NCBI RefSeq assembly: GCF_003555545.1
Contig: NZ_CP032157.1
Coordinates: forward strand, 4,034,546 to 4,098,545
Length of the DNA: 64,000 bases
From: Paraflavitalea soli
Lineage (GTDB): Bacteria > Bacteroidota > Bacteroidia > Chitinophagales > Chitinophagaceae
Direction of reading: 5' to 3'
Part shown: one piece after another, positions 52,149 through 61,000 of the stretch
How the letters are laid out: the number at the start of each line of letters is the position of its first letter
Numbering within the stretch: the first letter of the stretch is position 1
Notes under the pieces: generated by a model
Told to the model about the DNA's origin: nothing
Seen by the model: only the letters and a program-made list of their open reading frames with translations
Database searches by the model: none
Translations under genes and position numbers: made by a program

Positions 52149-53144
52149 TTATTTCTTTTTTCCACGGTCGAGGGCATCTTCGATGAGGGAGGAATAAAAA
52201 TCCTTGAGGCTCCAACCCATTACCTGCACCTGCTGAGGTACTATGCTGGCTTCGCTTTGGCCGGGCACAGTATTGATCTCCAGCATATAAGGCGCATTTT
52301 TGGCCTCATTGTAAATAAAATCAATACGTACTACACCGCGACAGTTGAACACTTCATAGACCTTCCGTGCGGTTTTGCGAATAATATCGGCCATGTGCTC
52401 TTCTATCTTCGCCGGGGTCGTTTCGGTGCTTTTACCCTGGTATTTGGCCTCATAATCGAAGAAATCCTTATCGGTTGCTACTTCAGTGATCGGCAATACA
52501 ATGATGCCTTCGGTGGTTTTGAATACACCTACTGTAAATTCCCTGCCAGCAATAAACTCTTCGATCAGGAGCTGGTCGTCTTCCCGGAAAGCTTTTTCGA
52601 GGGCCGAGGCCAGGTCTTCGGCTTTGTACACTTTACTCATGCCAATGCTGGACCCACCATTGTTGGGCTTAACGAATACAGGGAGACTGACCTGTTTTAA
52701 TATTTCTGCCGGGGTAACGGGACTATGTTTGAAAATATGCAAAGATTTGGCCACATGTATGCCTGCAAAAGCCGCCACAGCCACCGTATAGCGTTTGTTG
52801 AAAGTGATGGCGGAGGTAGCTGCGTCGCAGGAAGTGTAGGGAATGCCCATGAGGTCGAAGTATCCCTGCAGTTTTCCATCCTCGCCGGGGGTACCGTGAA
52901 TTCCAATGAGGACGGCATCGAAAGTGACCTTACGGCCATCAGCTGTAATGGAGAAGTCGCTACGGTCGACAGCTATTTTGCGACCTGTAGTGGTCTCATA
53001 CCACCAGCCTTCGGTAGTAACGTCGATTTTAAAGACCTCGAATTTGCTGGTATCGATGTTGTTTTCAATGGTAACAGCGCTTTTATAGGAGATCACGGCT
53101 TCTGTAGAATAGCCACCGGTAACAAAGGCAATAACAGGCTTCAT
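52149..53144 (-). CDS. ddl: D-alanine--D-alanine ligase
   Basis: 331 residues from ATG 53144 (MKPVIAFVTGGYSTEAVISY); an 8-residue upstream extension is less typical. ATP-grasp enzyme joining two D-Ala for peptidoglycan precursors in the cytoplasm. Motifs: GIHGTPGEDGKLQGYFDLMG, LPVFVKPNNGGSSIGMSKV, LLIEEFIAGREFTVGV, VVRIDFIYNE and MLEINTVPGQSEASIVPQQV. The usual Ddl start has GGxSxE and here reads GGYSTE, so it is complete. Confidence 0.96.
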   Translation of the reverse strand: MKPVIAFVTGGYSTEAVISYKSAVTIENNIDTSKFEVFKIDVTTEGWWYETTTGRKIAVDRSDFSITADGRKVTFDAVLIGIHGTPGEDGKLQGYFDLMGIPYTSCDAATSAITFNKRYTVAVAAFAGIHVAKSLHIFKHSPVTPAEILKQVSLPVFVKPNNGGSSIGMSKVYKAEDLASALEKAFREDDQLLIEEFIAGREFTVGVFKTTEGIIVLPITEVATDKDFFDYEAKYQGKSTETTPAKIEEHMADIIRKTARKVYEVFNCRGVVRIDFIYNEAKNAPYMLEINTVPGQSEASIVPQQVQVMGWSLKDFYSSLIEDALDRGKKK

Positions 53145-53212
53145 TGATAAGTTTCGAATTTTCAGCAAATAAACGAAAAAAGTATCGCTGATTACCAGAT
53201 TTTAAACGCGGA

Positions 53213-53893
53213 TTACGCGGATTGTAGAATTAGGCGGATTTCCGGTGGGAGTTCCAATAGTTTGGCCTGCATTTTACGCCAGCGTTCTTCCCGGGCTTTG
53301 TAGCGGCCTTTGCGGTGCTGGTCTTCGAGCCATTGCCGTTTCTTTTCGCGGGCCAGGCGTTTGCGCTCCTTTTCGAGGAGCTCGGCGGTGTTGTCATAAC
53401 TGCTTTTCCAATGGTTGCGGCCAATGAGGCGGCGGTAGCGGCAGCATTTGGGATTGCTGTTGCGGTGCCTGATGCGGGTTTTGTAATCCTTTGGTCTTTT
53501 GACGGGCTGTTGTTTTCGGCCGGTTTGCAAGGGGATGCCGGTAGCCTGTTGGTACAGCACCCAATACTCTACATAAGTTTTCCAGAGGTAATCATAAGCT
53601 TCCTGCGGGGTGGCTTCCTGGTTGAGCCTATTGATGGCTTCGCCGGTGAAGTCGCGGTACATCCAGAACTGTCGCCAGTGGAGGGGCAGGTCGCTGTAAA
53701 TGGCAGCAGCGATCTTAGAAGCCACGGCCAGCCGGTTGGCATAGAACCTGGTTTTGGCAAAAGCAGGGTGATGGAGGACCTTCTCGCGGGTAAGGCGGCT
53801 TTTCTTGCGTACGAAGTAGCGGCCCTCCATCTTGTAGAAGGTGAGGTCGTCCCAGGTACACTCGAAAAATAAAGGTCCCAATACTTCGGCCAT
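53213..53893 (-). CDS. Hypothetical basic protein
   Basis: 226 residues from ATG 53893 (MAEVLGPLFFECTWDDLTFY). The frame stays open upstream to 54046, but that stretch is a 9-bp tandem repeat and is not accepted as coding. The protein is Arg/Lys/Tyr/Trp-rich with no signal peptide; residues 20-110 include KMEGRYFVRKKSRLTREKVL and LHWRQFWMYRDFTGEAINRL, and the C-terminal third is a very basic helix (LLEKERKRLAREKKRQWLE) typical of nucleic-acid contact or coiled coil. I recall similar small proteins repeated in Chitinophagaceae genomes but know no function. Confidence 0.7.
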   Translation of the reverse strand: MAEVLGPLFFECTWDDLTFYKMEGRYFVRKKSRLTREKVLHHPAFAKTRFYANRLAVASKIAAAIYSDLPLHWRQFWMYRDFTGEAINRLNQEATPQEAYDYLWKTYVEYWVLYQQATGIPLQTGRKQQPVKRPKDYKTRIRHRNSNPKCCRYRRLIGRNHWKSSYDNTAELLEKERKRLAREKKRQWLEDQHRKGRYKAREERWRKMQAKLLELPPEIRLILQSA

Positions 53894-53948
53894 AGCAGTG
53901 ATGATTTGAATAATTAAATTTACTGATGATTTGTTGATTTTGGGATAA

Positions 53949-54029
53949 GGGTGACCGAAATGACTATAATGACCAATAATGACCAAAATGACAATAATGA
54001 CCGGAATGACAATATTGACCGGAATGACT
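53949..54029. repeat. 9-bp tandem repeat array (GACCGGAAT type)
   Basis: Nine consecutive units of about 9 bp: GACCGAAAT, GACTATAAT, GACCAATAAT (10), GACCAAAAT, GACAATAAT, GACCGGAAT, GACAATATT, GACCGGAAT, GACTAAGG. The GAC start is constant. The array sits upstream of the basic hypothetical protein. The rest of the 53894-54266 spacer has no gene. Confidence 0.9.
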
Positions 54030-54266
54030 AAGGGGTAGGAGAACAAGGTATTAGCTATAAGGTGCCAGGTATTAGCAGTACATAATTGATTATTAATTAC
54101 TTATTATTGGCTTGAGGGTGATTGAGAGGTTGGAATGGTGTCAATGTTTATGAAAATGCGCCTTTACTATGGATGTAGTACGGAAGGAACAGGGATCAAA
54201 GTGGGAAGGTCGCGTTGGGAGGCATGGAAGAAAGCGAGTCCTGATAGTTATCAGGATGAAATAGTG

Positions 54267-55733
54267 CTAAAAACTATATCCTACCCTAAATTTCAGGGCC
54301 TGTGCTTTGGGCACCTGCTGGTAGCTGAGGATATCCCACAGCAACTGAACTTTTGTTTTCTTGAATGCTTTGCTCTTGAGAGAGATGATCTTGCTGATAC
54401 CTACCAGGCCACTTTGCTGCCATTCCTCAGCACGTTGCTGATCCTGGGGAGTTAGTGTTTGGGTATAGGATAGTGGCTGGTAATTGTATTCAAACCCGCC
54501 GGAGGCAAAGAAGCTGCCTTTGAGTTTTACATCGAGGAAGGAACGCAGGCCTGCGCCCTGGCTGCTGATATTGATGTTGCGGATGTCTTTGCCCCACCCT
54601 ACCTTATAGCTGCCGCCCAGGCCAATGATGCTTTTATCGCTGAGCTTATAACCAACGGAGAGCCCGAGATCGGAAGTAGTGGGAAAGAAATTACTGGATT
54701 TCTGTGTCTGCAGGTTGGTGCCATATTCCAGCCTTTTCCAGAATGATTTTGTTTTCTGGTTATTGGGTTTGAAATCGGGCATATCCATATCAGCGCCGCC
54801 GCCACCCAGTTTATTGATCTTGTCTTTGAGGGTATTTAACTGGGCTTGCGCAGCCTGGAGGTTTTGTTGCAGCATCTGTTGCGCATTGGGGCCTGCGGAA
54901 GCCAATTGGTTTTGCATAAGCTGCTGTACCTGGCTACGGGTTTGCAAACCAGCCAGGCTTTGGTTGGTGCCATAACCGGCAGGCACGGCAAACAATCCAG
55001 CCAGCTCAGAATGCTGTTGCATGAAAGATTGGAAAGCGGGCAGTTTATTGAGCAGGGACAAAGATTTTGTCAATAGTTTGTCAGGATCGTTCAGCATGTC
55101 CTTGTATTCCTGTACCTGCTGGGAGTAATAAAAAAGTTCTTTATTGAAAGCCTGGTATTCTTTGGTGAGGCCTTTGGGAAGTGTGGTATACCGGCTAAGG
55201 GTGGCTTTGATCTGTTCTTTGCGCTGCCTGATAAAAGCCTTGACCTGCTCACTTTGCTGTAGCTTGCCTTGTAATTGATTTACCTGTTGCAGGGAACCAG
55301 TGATCTTTTTGGCTTCTTCGGAATTGAGGAGGCCGCTGTTTTGCTGCAGAAATGCAAGGGATGTTTTCAATGAGTCTACGTAGGGCATGTATTGGCCACC
55401 TACACGTCCGGTGATGGCGGTGGGGCTCTTAAGTTGTTCGGAAAGTTTGGCGTATTGTTCAGCACTGCCATCAAAGAGTTGTTTGGCGGCAGTGGAATCG
55501 GTCTTCATTAATTTCTTTCTGAGTTTCTCTTCTTTCCTGGCGAGCCGCTGGAGGTATTTTTCGGTTTGCCGGGTAAGCTGTTCTTCGAGCTTATCGGTCT
55601 TTTTTTGAATTCGCTCATTAAAGCGGGCAGGAAAATTAAGGATCTTATCAGTGAAGGAAGCAGGTTCCTGGGCTGCTGCTTGTTGCAGGCAGACAAGATT
55701 CAGAAGCAATATAAATAGCCAGGGCTTTTTCAC
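54267..55733 (-). CDS. Exported coiled-coil protein with C-terminal barrel-like domain
   Basis: 488 residues from a GTG at 55733, chosen because it starts a good signal peptide (KKPWLFILLLNLVCLQQAAAQ); the ATG at 55832 would add 33 unlikely residues. Residues 25-330 are Gln/Lys/Leu-rich coiled coil (RFNERIQKKTDKLEEQLTRQ; MLQQNLQAAQAQLNTLKDKI), then a Gly-rich hinge (NKLGGGGADMD). The last 150 residues contain alternating strands (LGLSVGYKLSDKSIIGLGGS; ASGGFEYNYQPLSYTQTL; LKFRVGYSF) ending in Phe, as in outer-membrane barrels. No family known. Probably a periplasm-spanning outer-membrane protein. Confidence 0.75.
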   Translation of the reverse strand: MKKPWLFILLLNLVCLQQAAAQEPASFTDKILNFPARFNERIQKKTDKLEEQLTRQTEKYLQRLARKEEKLRKKLMKTDSTAAKQLFDGSAEQYAKLSEQLKSPTAITGRVGGQYMPYVDSLKTSLAFLQQNSGLLNSEEAKKITGSLQQVNQLQGKLQQSEQVKAFIRQRKEQIKATLSRYTTLPKGLTKEYQAFNKELFYYSQQVQEYKDMLNDPDKLLTKSLSLLNKLPAFQSFMQQHSELAGLFAVPAGYGTNQSLAGLQTRSQVQQLMQNQLASAGPNAQQMLQQNLQAAQAQLNTLKDKINKLGGGGADMDMPDFKPNNQKTKSFWKRLEYGTNLQTQKSSNFFPTTSDLGLSVGYKLSDKSIIGLGGSYKVGWGKDIRNINISSQGAGLRSFLDVKLKGSFFASGGFEYNYQPLSYTQTLTPQDQQRAEEWQQSGLVGISKIISLKSKAFKKTKVQLLWDILSYQQVPKAQALKFRVGYSF

Positions 55734-55895
55734 AGACAGAAGGTTTGGGTTCCGGTGATCAGTTCGGTGGCATTGATCACAGTATTTGGTTAAGCAAAAA
55801 AAGATTCCGAACTGCCCGCCCGCCAGGGGCAAAATTGGCGTTTTCGTTGTTGTGAAGTAAGGACTAAATTTTCAAACGGCAAAGGACAAACCAAT

Positions 55896-55958
55896 AAGTG
55901 CGCAGTTTGGGTGTATAAGTGTGCAGATTTGGCCGGTAAGTGTGCGGCGAAAAAGCTG
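55896..55958. repeat. 21-bp direct repeat, three copies
   Basis: AAGTGyGCAG recurs at exact 21-bp spacing (55896, 55917, 55938), followed by Gly-like TTTGG/GGTGTAT segments. Together with a GAGCTGCGAGC repeat (55953-55984) it fills the 55734-56185 spacer, which has no gene. Confidence 0.75.
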
Positions 55959-56185
55959 CGAGCAACAAGCTGTGAGCCGTTTGCTTCGAACTGCTTTTGG
56001 GTAGCAGAACGGCGTAAAAATCGGAAAGGTGAAGGACGTTTGTCACTTCACCTTTCTACAACGGGAAATATCACCCGCCTGCTTGAAGTAGTACTCGGAC
56101 TACATTTACTATTTGAATACTGTTAAGTTACGATTTAAAAACACCCTGTTCCAAATTCCGGAAGGGTTACTTATGCACAATGCAC

Positions 56186-56533
56186 TTAAAGGTGCATCTT
56201 TTCTTTTTTGGCCAGAAGCTCATCGACGGTTTCCTGGTACATTTCATCGGGTACGCAGCAATCCACCGGACAAACGGCGGCACACTGGGGTTCTTCGTGA
56301 AAACCCTGGCATTCAGTGCATTTGTTGGGAGTGATATAGTACATATCGACGCTAATGGGTGCAAAACGCTGGTCTGCATCCACTACGCTCCCATCGAGAA
56401 GGGTAAAAGGGCCTTTTACATTGGTACCATCGGTAATAGCCCATTCAACACCTCCTTCATAGATAGCATTATTGGGGCATTCTGGTTCGCAGGCGCCGCA
56501 ATTGATACATTCTTCTGTTATTTTAATAGACAT
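56186..56533 (-). CDS. Two-cluster 4Fe-4S ferredoxin
   Basis: 115 residues from ATG 56533 ([20 protein letters not shown]). First cluster motif [17 protein letters not shown]; second [22 protein letters not shown], where one spacing is longer (CxxCx8CxxxC), as in Alvin-type or DUF-like bacterial ferredoxins. It carries electrons in the cytoplasm. It is read divergently from a LuxC-like acyl-CoA reductase gene with 60 bp between start codons. A minus-strand TATATTTG (56586-56579), exact match to TAnnTTTG, would be its -7 element. Confidence 0.93.
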   Translation of the reverse strand: MSIKITEECINCGACEPECPNNAIYEGGVEWAITDGTNVKGPFTLLDGSVVDADQRFAPISVDMYYITPNKCTECQGFHEEPQCAAVCPVDCCVPDEMYQETVDELLAKKEKMHL

Positions 56534-56578
56534 ATATTGCTTGAATTTTAATGGATCGAATACAGTTATTTTGCACGA

Positions 56579-56586
56579 CAAATATA
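56579..56586 (-). promoter_or_regulatory. -7 promoter element of the ferredoxin gene
   Basis: TATATTTG on the minus strand, 46 nt before the ferredoxin ATG. It overlaps the leader of the divergent LuxC-like gene. Confidence 0.55.
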
Positions 56587-56593
56587 AGCTGTA

Positions 56594-57592
56594 ATGAATT
56601 TACAACAACGTATAGATTTACTGAAGCGGTTGGGCGAATATATTTTATCTACTGATAATCAATGGGCAGCGGCCAAGGAAAAGGCTTTTCGTGAAAATGG
56701 CTGGTTTACGCCTGCCTTTATAGAATTGTCGGCCAATAGCATTGCCAATGCTTATTTAAACCCGGCTGCCTTATTGGCCTGGGCGACACAATACGGTATT
56801 CCGGCGGAGAATGCGCATCCTAAAAACGTAGGCATTGTAATGGCGGGCAATATACCGCTGGTGGGTTTTCACGACTTCCTGAGTGTATTCCTGAGTGGGC
56901 ACCGGCAAACGATCAAACCTTCGTCGAAGGACGAAGTACTGATACGGCACCTGGTGGAGCAATTGCATGGCTGGGAGCCTGCTACGCAGGCACTGATCGG
57001 ACTGCAGCCGATGTTGAAAGGGTGTGATGCCTATATTGCCACGGGCAGTAATAATTCGGCCCGTTATTTTGACTATTACTTTGCGAAATTTCCGCATATT
57101 ATCCGGCGCAACCGTACTTCGGTAGCGATCCTGGATGGGAATGAAACGGTGGAAGAGCTGGCCTTGCTGGCGGATGATGTATACCAGTATTTTGGGTTGG
57201 GCTGCCGGAATGTGACGCAATTGTATGTACCGCAGGACTACGATTTTGTACCCCTATTGGAAACGTTCAGGAAATACACTGAGCTGGCTGATCACCACAA
57301 GTACAAGAACAATTATGATTACCAGCTGGCTATCCTGATCCTGAATAAGCAATATTATATGACGAACGGGAGTATTATCCTGCACGAGAACGGATCGCCT
57401 TTCTCCCCCATCAGCCAGTTGCATTACACATTTTACAAGGATGAGCAGGCTACGGCGGCTTCTTTACTGGAAAACGCCGATATTCAATGTGTGGTGGGCA
57501 AAAAATGGCTTCCTTTTGGCCAGGCGCAACAACCCGGACTAACGGACTATGCTGACGGTGTGGATACGATGGAATTTTTGATGTCGCTGTAA
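56594..57592 (+). CDS. Acyl-CoA reductase (LuxC-like)
   Basis: 332 residues with an aldehyde-dehydrogenase-like fold. Recognisable blocks are [46 protein letters not shown] and the active-site segment [16 protein letters not shown] with nucleophile Cys. It is somewhat shorter than the LuxC of luminous bacteria (about 480). It should reduce an acyl-CoA or acyl-enzyme to the aldehyde with NADPH; the acyl partner is unknown, and no other lux-like gene lies nearby. Divergent from a ferredoxin gene, which need not be functionally linked. Confidence 0.88.
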   Translation: MNLQQRIDLLKRLGEYILSTDNQWAAAKEKAFRENGWFTPAFIELSANSIANAYLNPAALLAWATQYGIPAENAHPKNVGIVMAGNIPLVGFHDFLSVFLSGHRQTIKPSSKDEVLIRHLVEQLHGWEPATQALIGLQPMLKGCDAYIATGSNNSARYFDYYFAKFPHIIRRNRTSVAILDGNETVEELALLADDVYQYFGLGCRNVTQLYVPQDYDFVPLLETFRKYTELADHHKYKNNYDYQLAILILNKQYYMTNGSIILHENGSPFSPISQLHYTFYKDEQATAASLLENADIQCVVGKKWLPFGQAQQPGLTDYADGVDTMEFLMSL

Positions 57593-57599
57593 ATCTATC

Positions 57600-57703
57600 A
57601 TCCGGAAGCCAAAAAGCCGGAAGCCGGCATGAGGAAAGAATGGCAGGCGGGAAGACGGAAAGTCGGAAAAAGCGGAAGCCCGGAAAGTCAAAAAGTCGGG
57701 AAG
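57600..57703. repeat. GGAAGCC/GGAAAGTC short repeat tract
   Basis: About eight imperfect units of CGGAAG(C/T)C and GGAAAGTCGG spread over 100 bp after the LuxC-like gene; same family as 33454-33490. Confidence 0.7.
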
Positions 57704-57766
57704 ATGAGGGGGCAAGAAAAGGTTTGACTTTTGTGATCATCGTGCAGTTTTGGATCACCTAACTGG

Positions 57767-57796
57767 TTGAATTTCCGAGTTTATGTTTTAAATTTG
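57767..57796 (+). promoter_or_regulatory. Promoter of the HtrA/DegP protease gene
   Basis: TTG (57767-57769) and TAAATTTG (57789-57796) with a 19-bp spacer, matching the Bacteroidota consensus. It lies 150 nt before the ATG. A second TGAATTTG close to 57910 could be an alternative. Confidence 0.6.
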
Positions 57797-57946
57797 TATC
57801 ACCAAGTACGAAGACTTTAGTAAATTAATTGTTAAACCGGACCCCCGGTATGATCCTTATAGGTTTTGTGGTGTTAATTTGTTGTGACCGGGCATGTAAT
57901 TTGAATTTGTATTTTTTCACCAGCAAAAAATAAAATCACACAGTAT

Positions 57947-59446
57947 ATGAAGTTTAAACAGATAGCAGCTATTGTGTTGTTGAGTGCTGCGACAACGTTT
58001 GCTACGATGTGGGGCTACCAACGGTATGCAAAACAGGACACCTATGTTTACCAGAATGACAATAATGACAGCGGTAAGATCCCGGCCAATTATGCGGATT
58101 TTAAAGGATTGACGAATGCGCCGGCAGACTTTGTGCCAGCGGCCAATGCGGCGATACCGGCCACGGTGCATATTAAAACAAAAGCTACGCGTACGGCCAG
58201 CAATAACCTGCCGCGCAGGAGCCCATTCGGCGACCTGTTTGACATGGACCTGGATGATGTATTTGGTGATCGTATGCGGTCTGTTCCTCAAATGGCCTCC
58301 GGCTCGGGTGCTATCATCAGCGAGGATGGCTACATTGTTACGAACAATCACGTGGTAGAGGGCGCCGATGAGATCAATGTGACGCTGAACAATAAAAAAT
58401 CTTTCAAAGCCAAACTGGTAGCTGCTGATCCCAGCAGTGACCTGGCTGTAATCAAAGTAGAAGCGAAAGGTCTTCCTTTCCTGATCTATGGCAACTCTGA
58501 CGAAGTAAAAGTAGGACAGTGGGTATTGGCTGTAGGTTATCCTTTAACGCTGGAGACTACGGTTACAGCGGGTATCGTGAGCGCCAAAGGCAGAACGCTG
58601 GACATCAACAGCCGTCAGAGCCGTACACCGGTAGAATCCTTTATTCAAACGGATGCTGCGGTAAACCCCGGTAATAGTGGTGGTCCGCTGATCAACACAG
58701 ACGGCAAGCTGATCGGTATCAACTCGGCCATTGCTTCTCCCACAGGGGCCTATGCGGGTTATTCCTTTACGATCCCGGTGAATATTGTTAAGAAAATAGT
58801 AGCGGACCTGATGAAGCATGGTACGGTACAAAGGGCTTACCTGGGTATTGAATATCCCCGTGAGAACCTGAGTGATGAAGTGAAAGAACAGAACGGCATC
58901 AAAGAAGGAGAAGGTGTATATGTATTGAATGCACGTACTGAAGGCGCAGCGGCTGCTGCCGGTATCAAGAAAGGTGATATCATTACCAAGATCAATGGTG
59001 TACCGGTCGTAAGCGGTGCTGATATGGTAGGACAGATCGCTACTTACCGTCCCGGCGATAAAGTAAATATTTCCTATAAACGTGATGGCAAGGAGCAGAC
59101 CACTGCTGTAACGCTGCGCAATGCAACCGGCTCTACGGACATTGTACGTACTTCCGTATTGGACAAACTGGGTGCAGAACTGGAAACGCTGAGCAAGGAA
59201 GATGCGAAAAGCCTGGGTGTAGCCGGCGGCGTGGTGATCAAAGGCATCAGTGGTAAAGGAGCCCTGAGCAAGGTGCGTGTACAGGAAGGATATGTGATCG
59301 TAAAAGCGGACGGCAAGGAAGTGAAAACGGTTGATGAATTCCGCAAGGTACTGGAAAGTGCAGGTAGCAGTGTAAAAGTGGAAGGGATGTATCCTGGTTA
59401 TGAGGGTATATATCCGATTGTGATCCCGATGAACAACGCGAATTAA
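57947..59446 (+). CDS. degP: HtrA/DegP-family serine protease
   Basis: 499 residues. An N-terminal membrane anchor or signal (about 5-25) leads to a trypsin-like domain with the triad H135 (TNNHVVEG), D165 (SSDLAVIK) and S244 (PGNSGGPL). Two PDZ domains follow (about 285-385, LGIEYPRENL ... AAAAGIKKGDIITKINGVPV; about 400-495). It degrades or refolds damaged proteins in the cell envelope. The loop between residues 80 and 115 (FGDLFDMDLDDVFGD) corresponds to the flexible LA-type loop. A strong terminator follows. Confidence 0.95.
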   Translation: MKFKQIAAIVLLSAATTFATMWGYQRYAKQDTYVYQNDNNDSGKIPANYADFKGLTNAPADFVPAANAAIPATVHIKTKATRTASNNLPRRSPFGDLFDMDLDDVFGDRMRSVPQMASGSGAIISEDGYIVTNNHVVEGADEINVTLNNKKSFKAKLVAADPSSDLAVIKVEAKGLPFLIYGNSDEVKVGQWVLAVGYPLTLETTVTAGIVSAKGRTLDINSRQSRTPVESFIQTDAAVNPGNSGGPLINTDGKLIGINSAIASPTGAYAGYSFTIPVNIVKKIVADLMKHGTVQRAYLGIEYPRENLSDEVKEQNGIKEGEGVYVLNARTEGAAAAAGIKKGDIITKINGVPVVSGADMVGQIATYRPGDKVNISYKRDGKEQTTAVTLRNATGSTDIVRTSVLDKLGAELETLSKEDAKSLGVAGGVVIKGISGKGALSKVRVQEGYVIVKADGKEVKTVDEFRKVLESAGSSVKVEGMYPGYEGIYPIVIPMNNAN

Positions 59447-59466
59447 GCTTTCATCATAATAAAGGT

Positions 59467-59501
59467 GCGGCGGGGCTCTCAAAAGGAGCCCCGCCGCTTT
59501 A
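59467..59501 (+). terminator. Rho-independent terminator after degP
   Basis: Perfect 12-bp stem GCGGCGGGGCTC (59467-59478) with GAGCCCCGCCGC (59486-59497), 7-nt loop, then TTTATT. Confidence 0.93.
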
Positions 59502-59509
59502 TTGGCAAA

Positions 59510-59632
59510 AGGGTGAGCCGCCTTTGAGAAGGCGACCCACCCTTTTGCTTTTACCCTTCGACAAGCTCCTTTAGATCAGGGTGAGCCGCCCTTAGAGGGC
59601 GACCCACCCTTCGACAAGCTCAGGGTGACAGG
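59510..59632. repeat. Double copy of GGGTGAGCCGCC hairpin and TTCGACAAGCTC modules
   Basis: GGGTGAGCCGCC with GGCGACCCACCC twice (59510-59542 and 59579-59610), each followed by TTCGACAAGCTC (59558-59569 and 59610-59621), the last extended to TTCGACAAGCTCAGGGTGACA. Between degP and the amylase gene. Confidence 0.9.
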
Positions 59633-59638
59633 TTTAGT

Positions 59639-60913
59639 CTATTGATCGGTCAAAACGAGGTAATCCCAGGCTTTGAGGTCGATGGTAGATTGTGGAGTAA
59701 TGGTAAAGAGACTATTATCAAAGATGTTGGTAAAGGAGCCCTGCACCTGACCATCCGGTAACTGGATGGAGGCGGGCTGCGGGGAGAGATTCAATAATAC
59801 GAGCAATTGCCTGTTCTCATACCGCCGCAGGAAAACGAATATCCGTTCGTTTTGAGTAGTTGCCAACCGGATGGGTTGTGTGGCGCTGGCGGTATTGATA
59901 GCAGGATGTTGTTTGCGCAGCCGATTGAGTACTTTATAAAAATCGTGGAGCTGGTTGCGGCCTGTCCACTCAATAGGGTCTTTATCGAAAAACTTCAGGC
60001 GCTTGAGGTTAGGCAATTCCTGTCCGCTGTACATCAACGGGATGCCGAACCAGGTAGCATTGAAAACGGCCAGGGGCCTGGCAGCGCCATCGTACTTCTC
60101 ATACTCGGTGCCATTCCAGCTGTTTTCGTCGTGATTGGCGGTAAAGAATAAAGGACAGGTGCCGGTGGGAAACTCCTGCAGGTACATTTGCAGGAGATCA
60201 TCCAGGCTCTGGAGGCTTACCTGGCCTTTGCTGAACTTTTCGGTTTGGTGCATCCAGCGCCAGGCATAGCAGGTGTCAAATACATCGAGGTAGAGCAGGT
60301 CTTCTGTTTCGGCGAGCCAGAATAAGGGTTTTATGGGATCGAGGGCAGTGCGCGCCTGCCGCCAGAAATCCAGGGGCACGAGGTGGGCCATATCGCAACG
60401 GAAGCCATCTATATTGCATTCCCTGATCCAGAAATCCATATCGGCGATCATTGCCTGCCGCATGGGTTGATCGTAATAATTCAAGTCGATCACATCATCC
60501 CAGCCATGGGTATCATAGAACTTACCGTCGATGTCTTTTTTATAATATTCGGGATGGGTGCTGGTCCAAATATGATCAAGGCCAGTATGGTTGGCCACCC
60601 AGTCAATGATGACCTTCATGCCGGCAGCATGGGCCTGCTGTACGAGGTTTTTGAAATCGGCTACGGTACCGAATTCGGGATTGGTGGTGCCATAATCGGA
60701 ACAGGCATAATAGCTGCCCATCGTGCCTTTGCGGCCGGCCTTGCTGATGGGGGTAATGGGCATGAACCAAAGGACCTCTACGCCCATATCGGCCAGCCTG
60801 GGAAGGTGCTGAGCAAAGGCTGCAAAAGTTCCTTCCGGGGTATATTGACGGATGTTGACTTCATAAATATTGGTATCAGTGCTCCAGGCTACAGGTGTAA
60901 AGCGTCTCAGCAT
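59639..60913 (-). CDS. GH13-family alpha-amylase
   Basis: 424 residues from ATG 60913 (MLRRFTPVAWSTDTNIYEVN); the frame is open far upstream but that part lies over the ispH gene and is rejected. No signal peptide, so intracellular. TIM-barrel motifs: DWVANHTG, GFRCDMAHLVP (nucleophile D174), FWLAETE (acid/base E202) and FTANHDENSW (D262). It acts on maltodextrin or glycogen-like glucan. It is short for the family, lacking obvious carbohydrate-binding modules; a C-terminal beta domain (about 350-424) is present. Divergent from ispH with 87 bp between starts. Confidence 0.92.
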   Translation of the reverse strand: MLRRFTPVAWSTDTNIYEVNIRQYTPEGTFAAFAQHLPRLADMGVEVLWFMPITPISKAGRKGTMGSYYACSDYGTTNPEFGTVADFKNLVQQAHAAGMKVIIDWVANHTGLDHIWTSTHPEYYKKDIDGKFYDTHGWDDVIDLNYYDQPMRQAMIADMDFWIRECNIDGFRCDMAHLVPLDFWRQARTALDPIKPLFWLAETEDLLYLDVFDTCYAWRWMHQTEKFSKGQVSLQSLDDLLQMYLQEFPTGTCPLFFTANHDENSWNGTEYEKYDGAARPLAVFNATWFGIPLMYSGQELPNLKRLKFFDKDPIEWTGRNQLHDFYKVLNRLRKQHPAINTASATQPIRLATTQNERIFVFLRRYENRQLLVLLNLSPQPASIQLPDGQVQGSFTNIFDNSLFTITPQSTIDLKAWDYLVLTDQ

Positions 60914-61000
60914 AAAATCATTATAGGTTGGAAACGATACGAATATATAGCTTCTGCCGGTATATGGCGCATTCGACGGCAACTTTGTACCTTTGCAGGG

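Noticed and set aside
60383-61000. In-frame upstream extension of ispH giving a 617-residue product
   Set aside because: This part is antisense to the GH13 amylase, whose catalytic motifs are on the other strand; IspH homology begins near the ATG at 61001.
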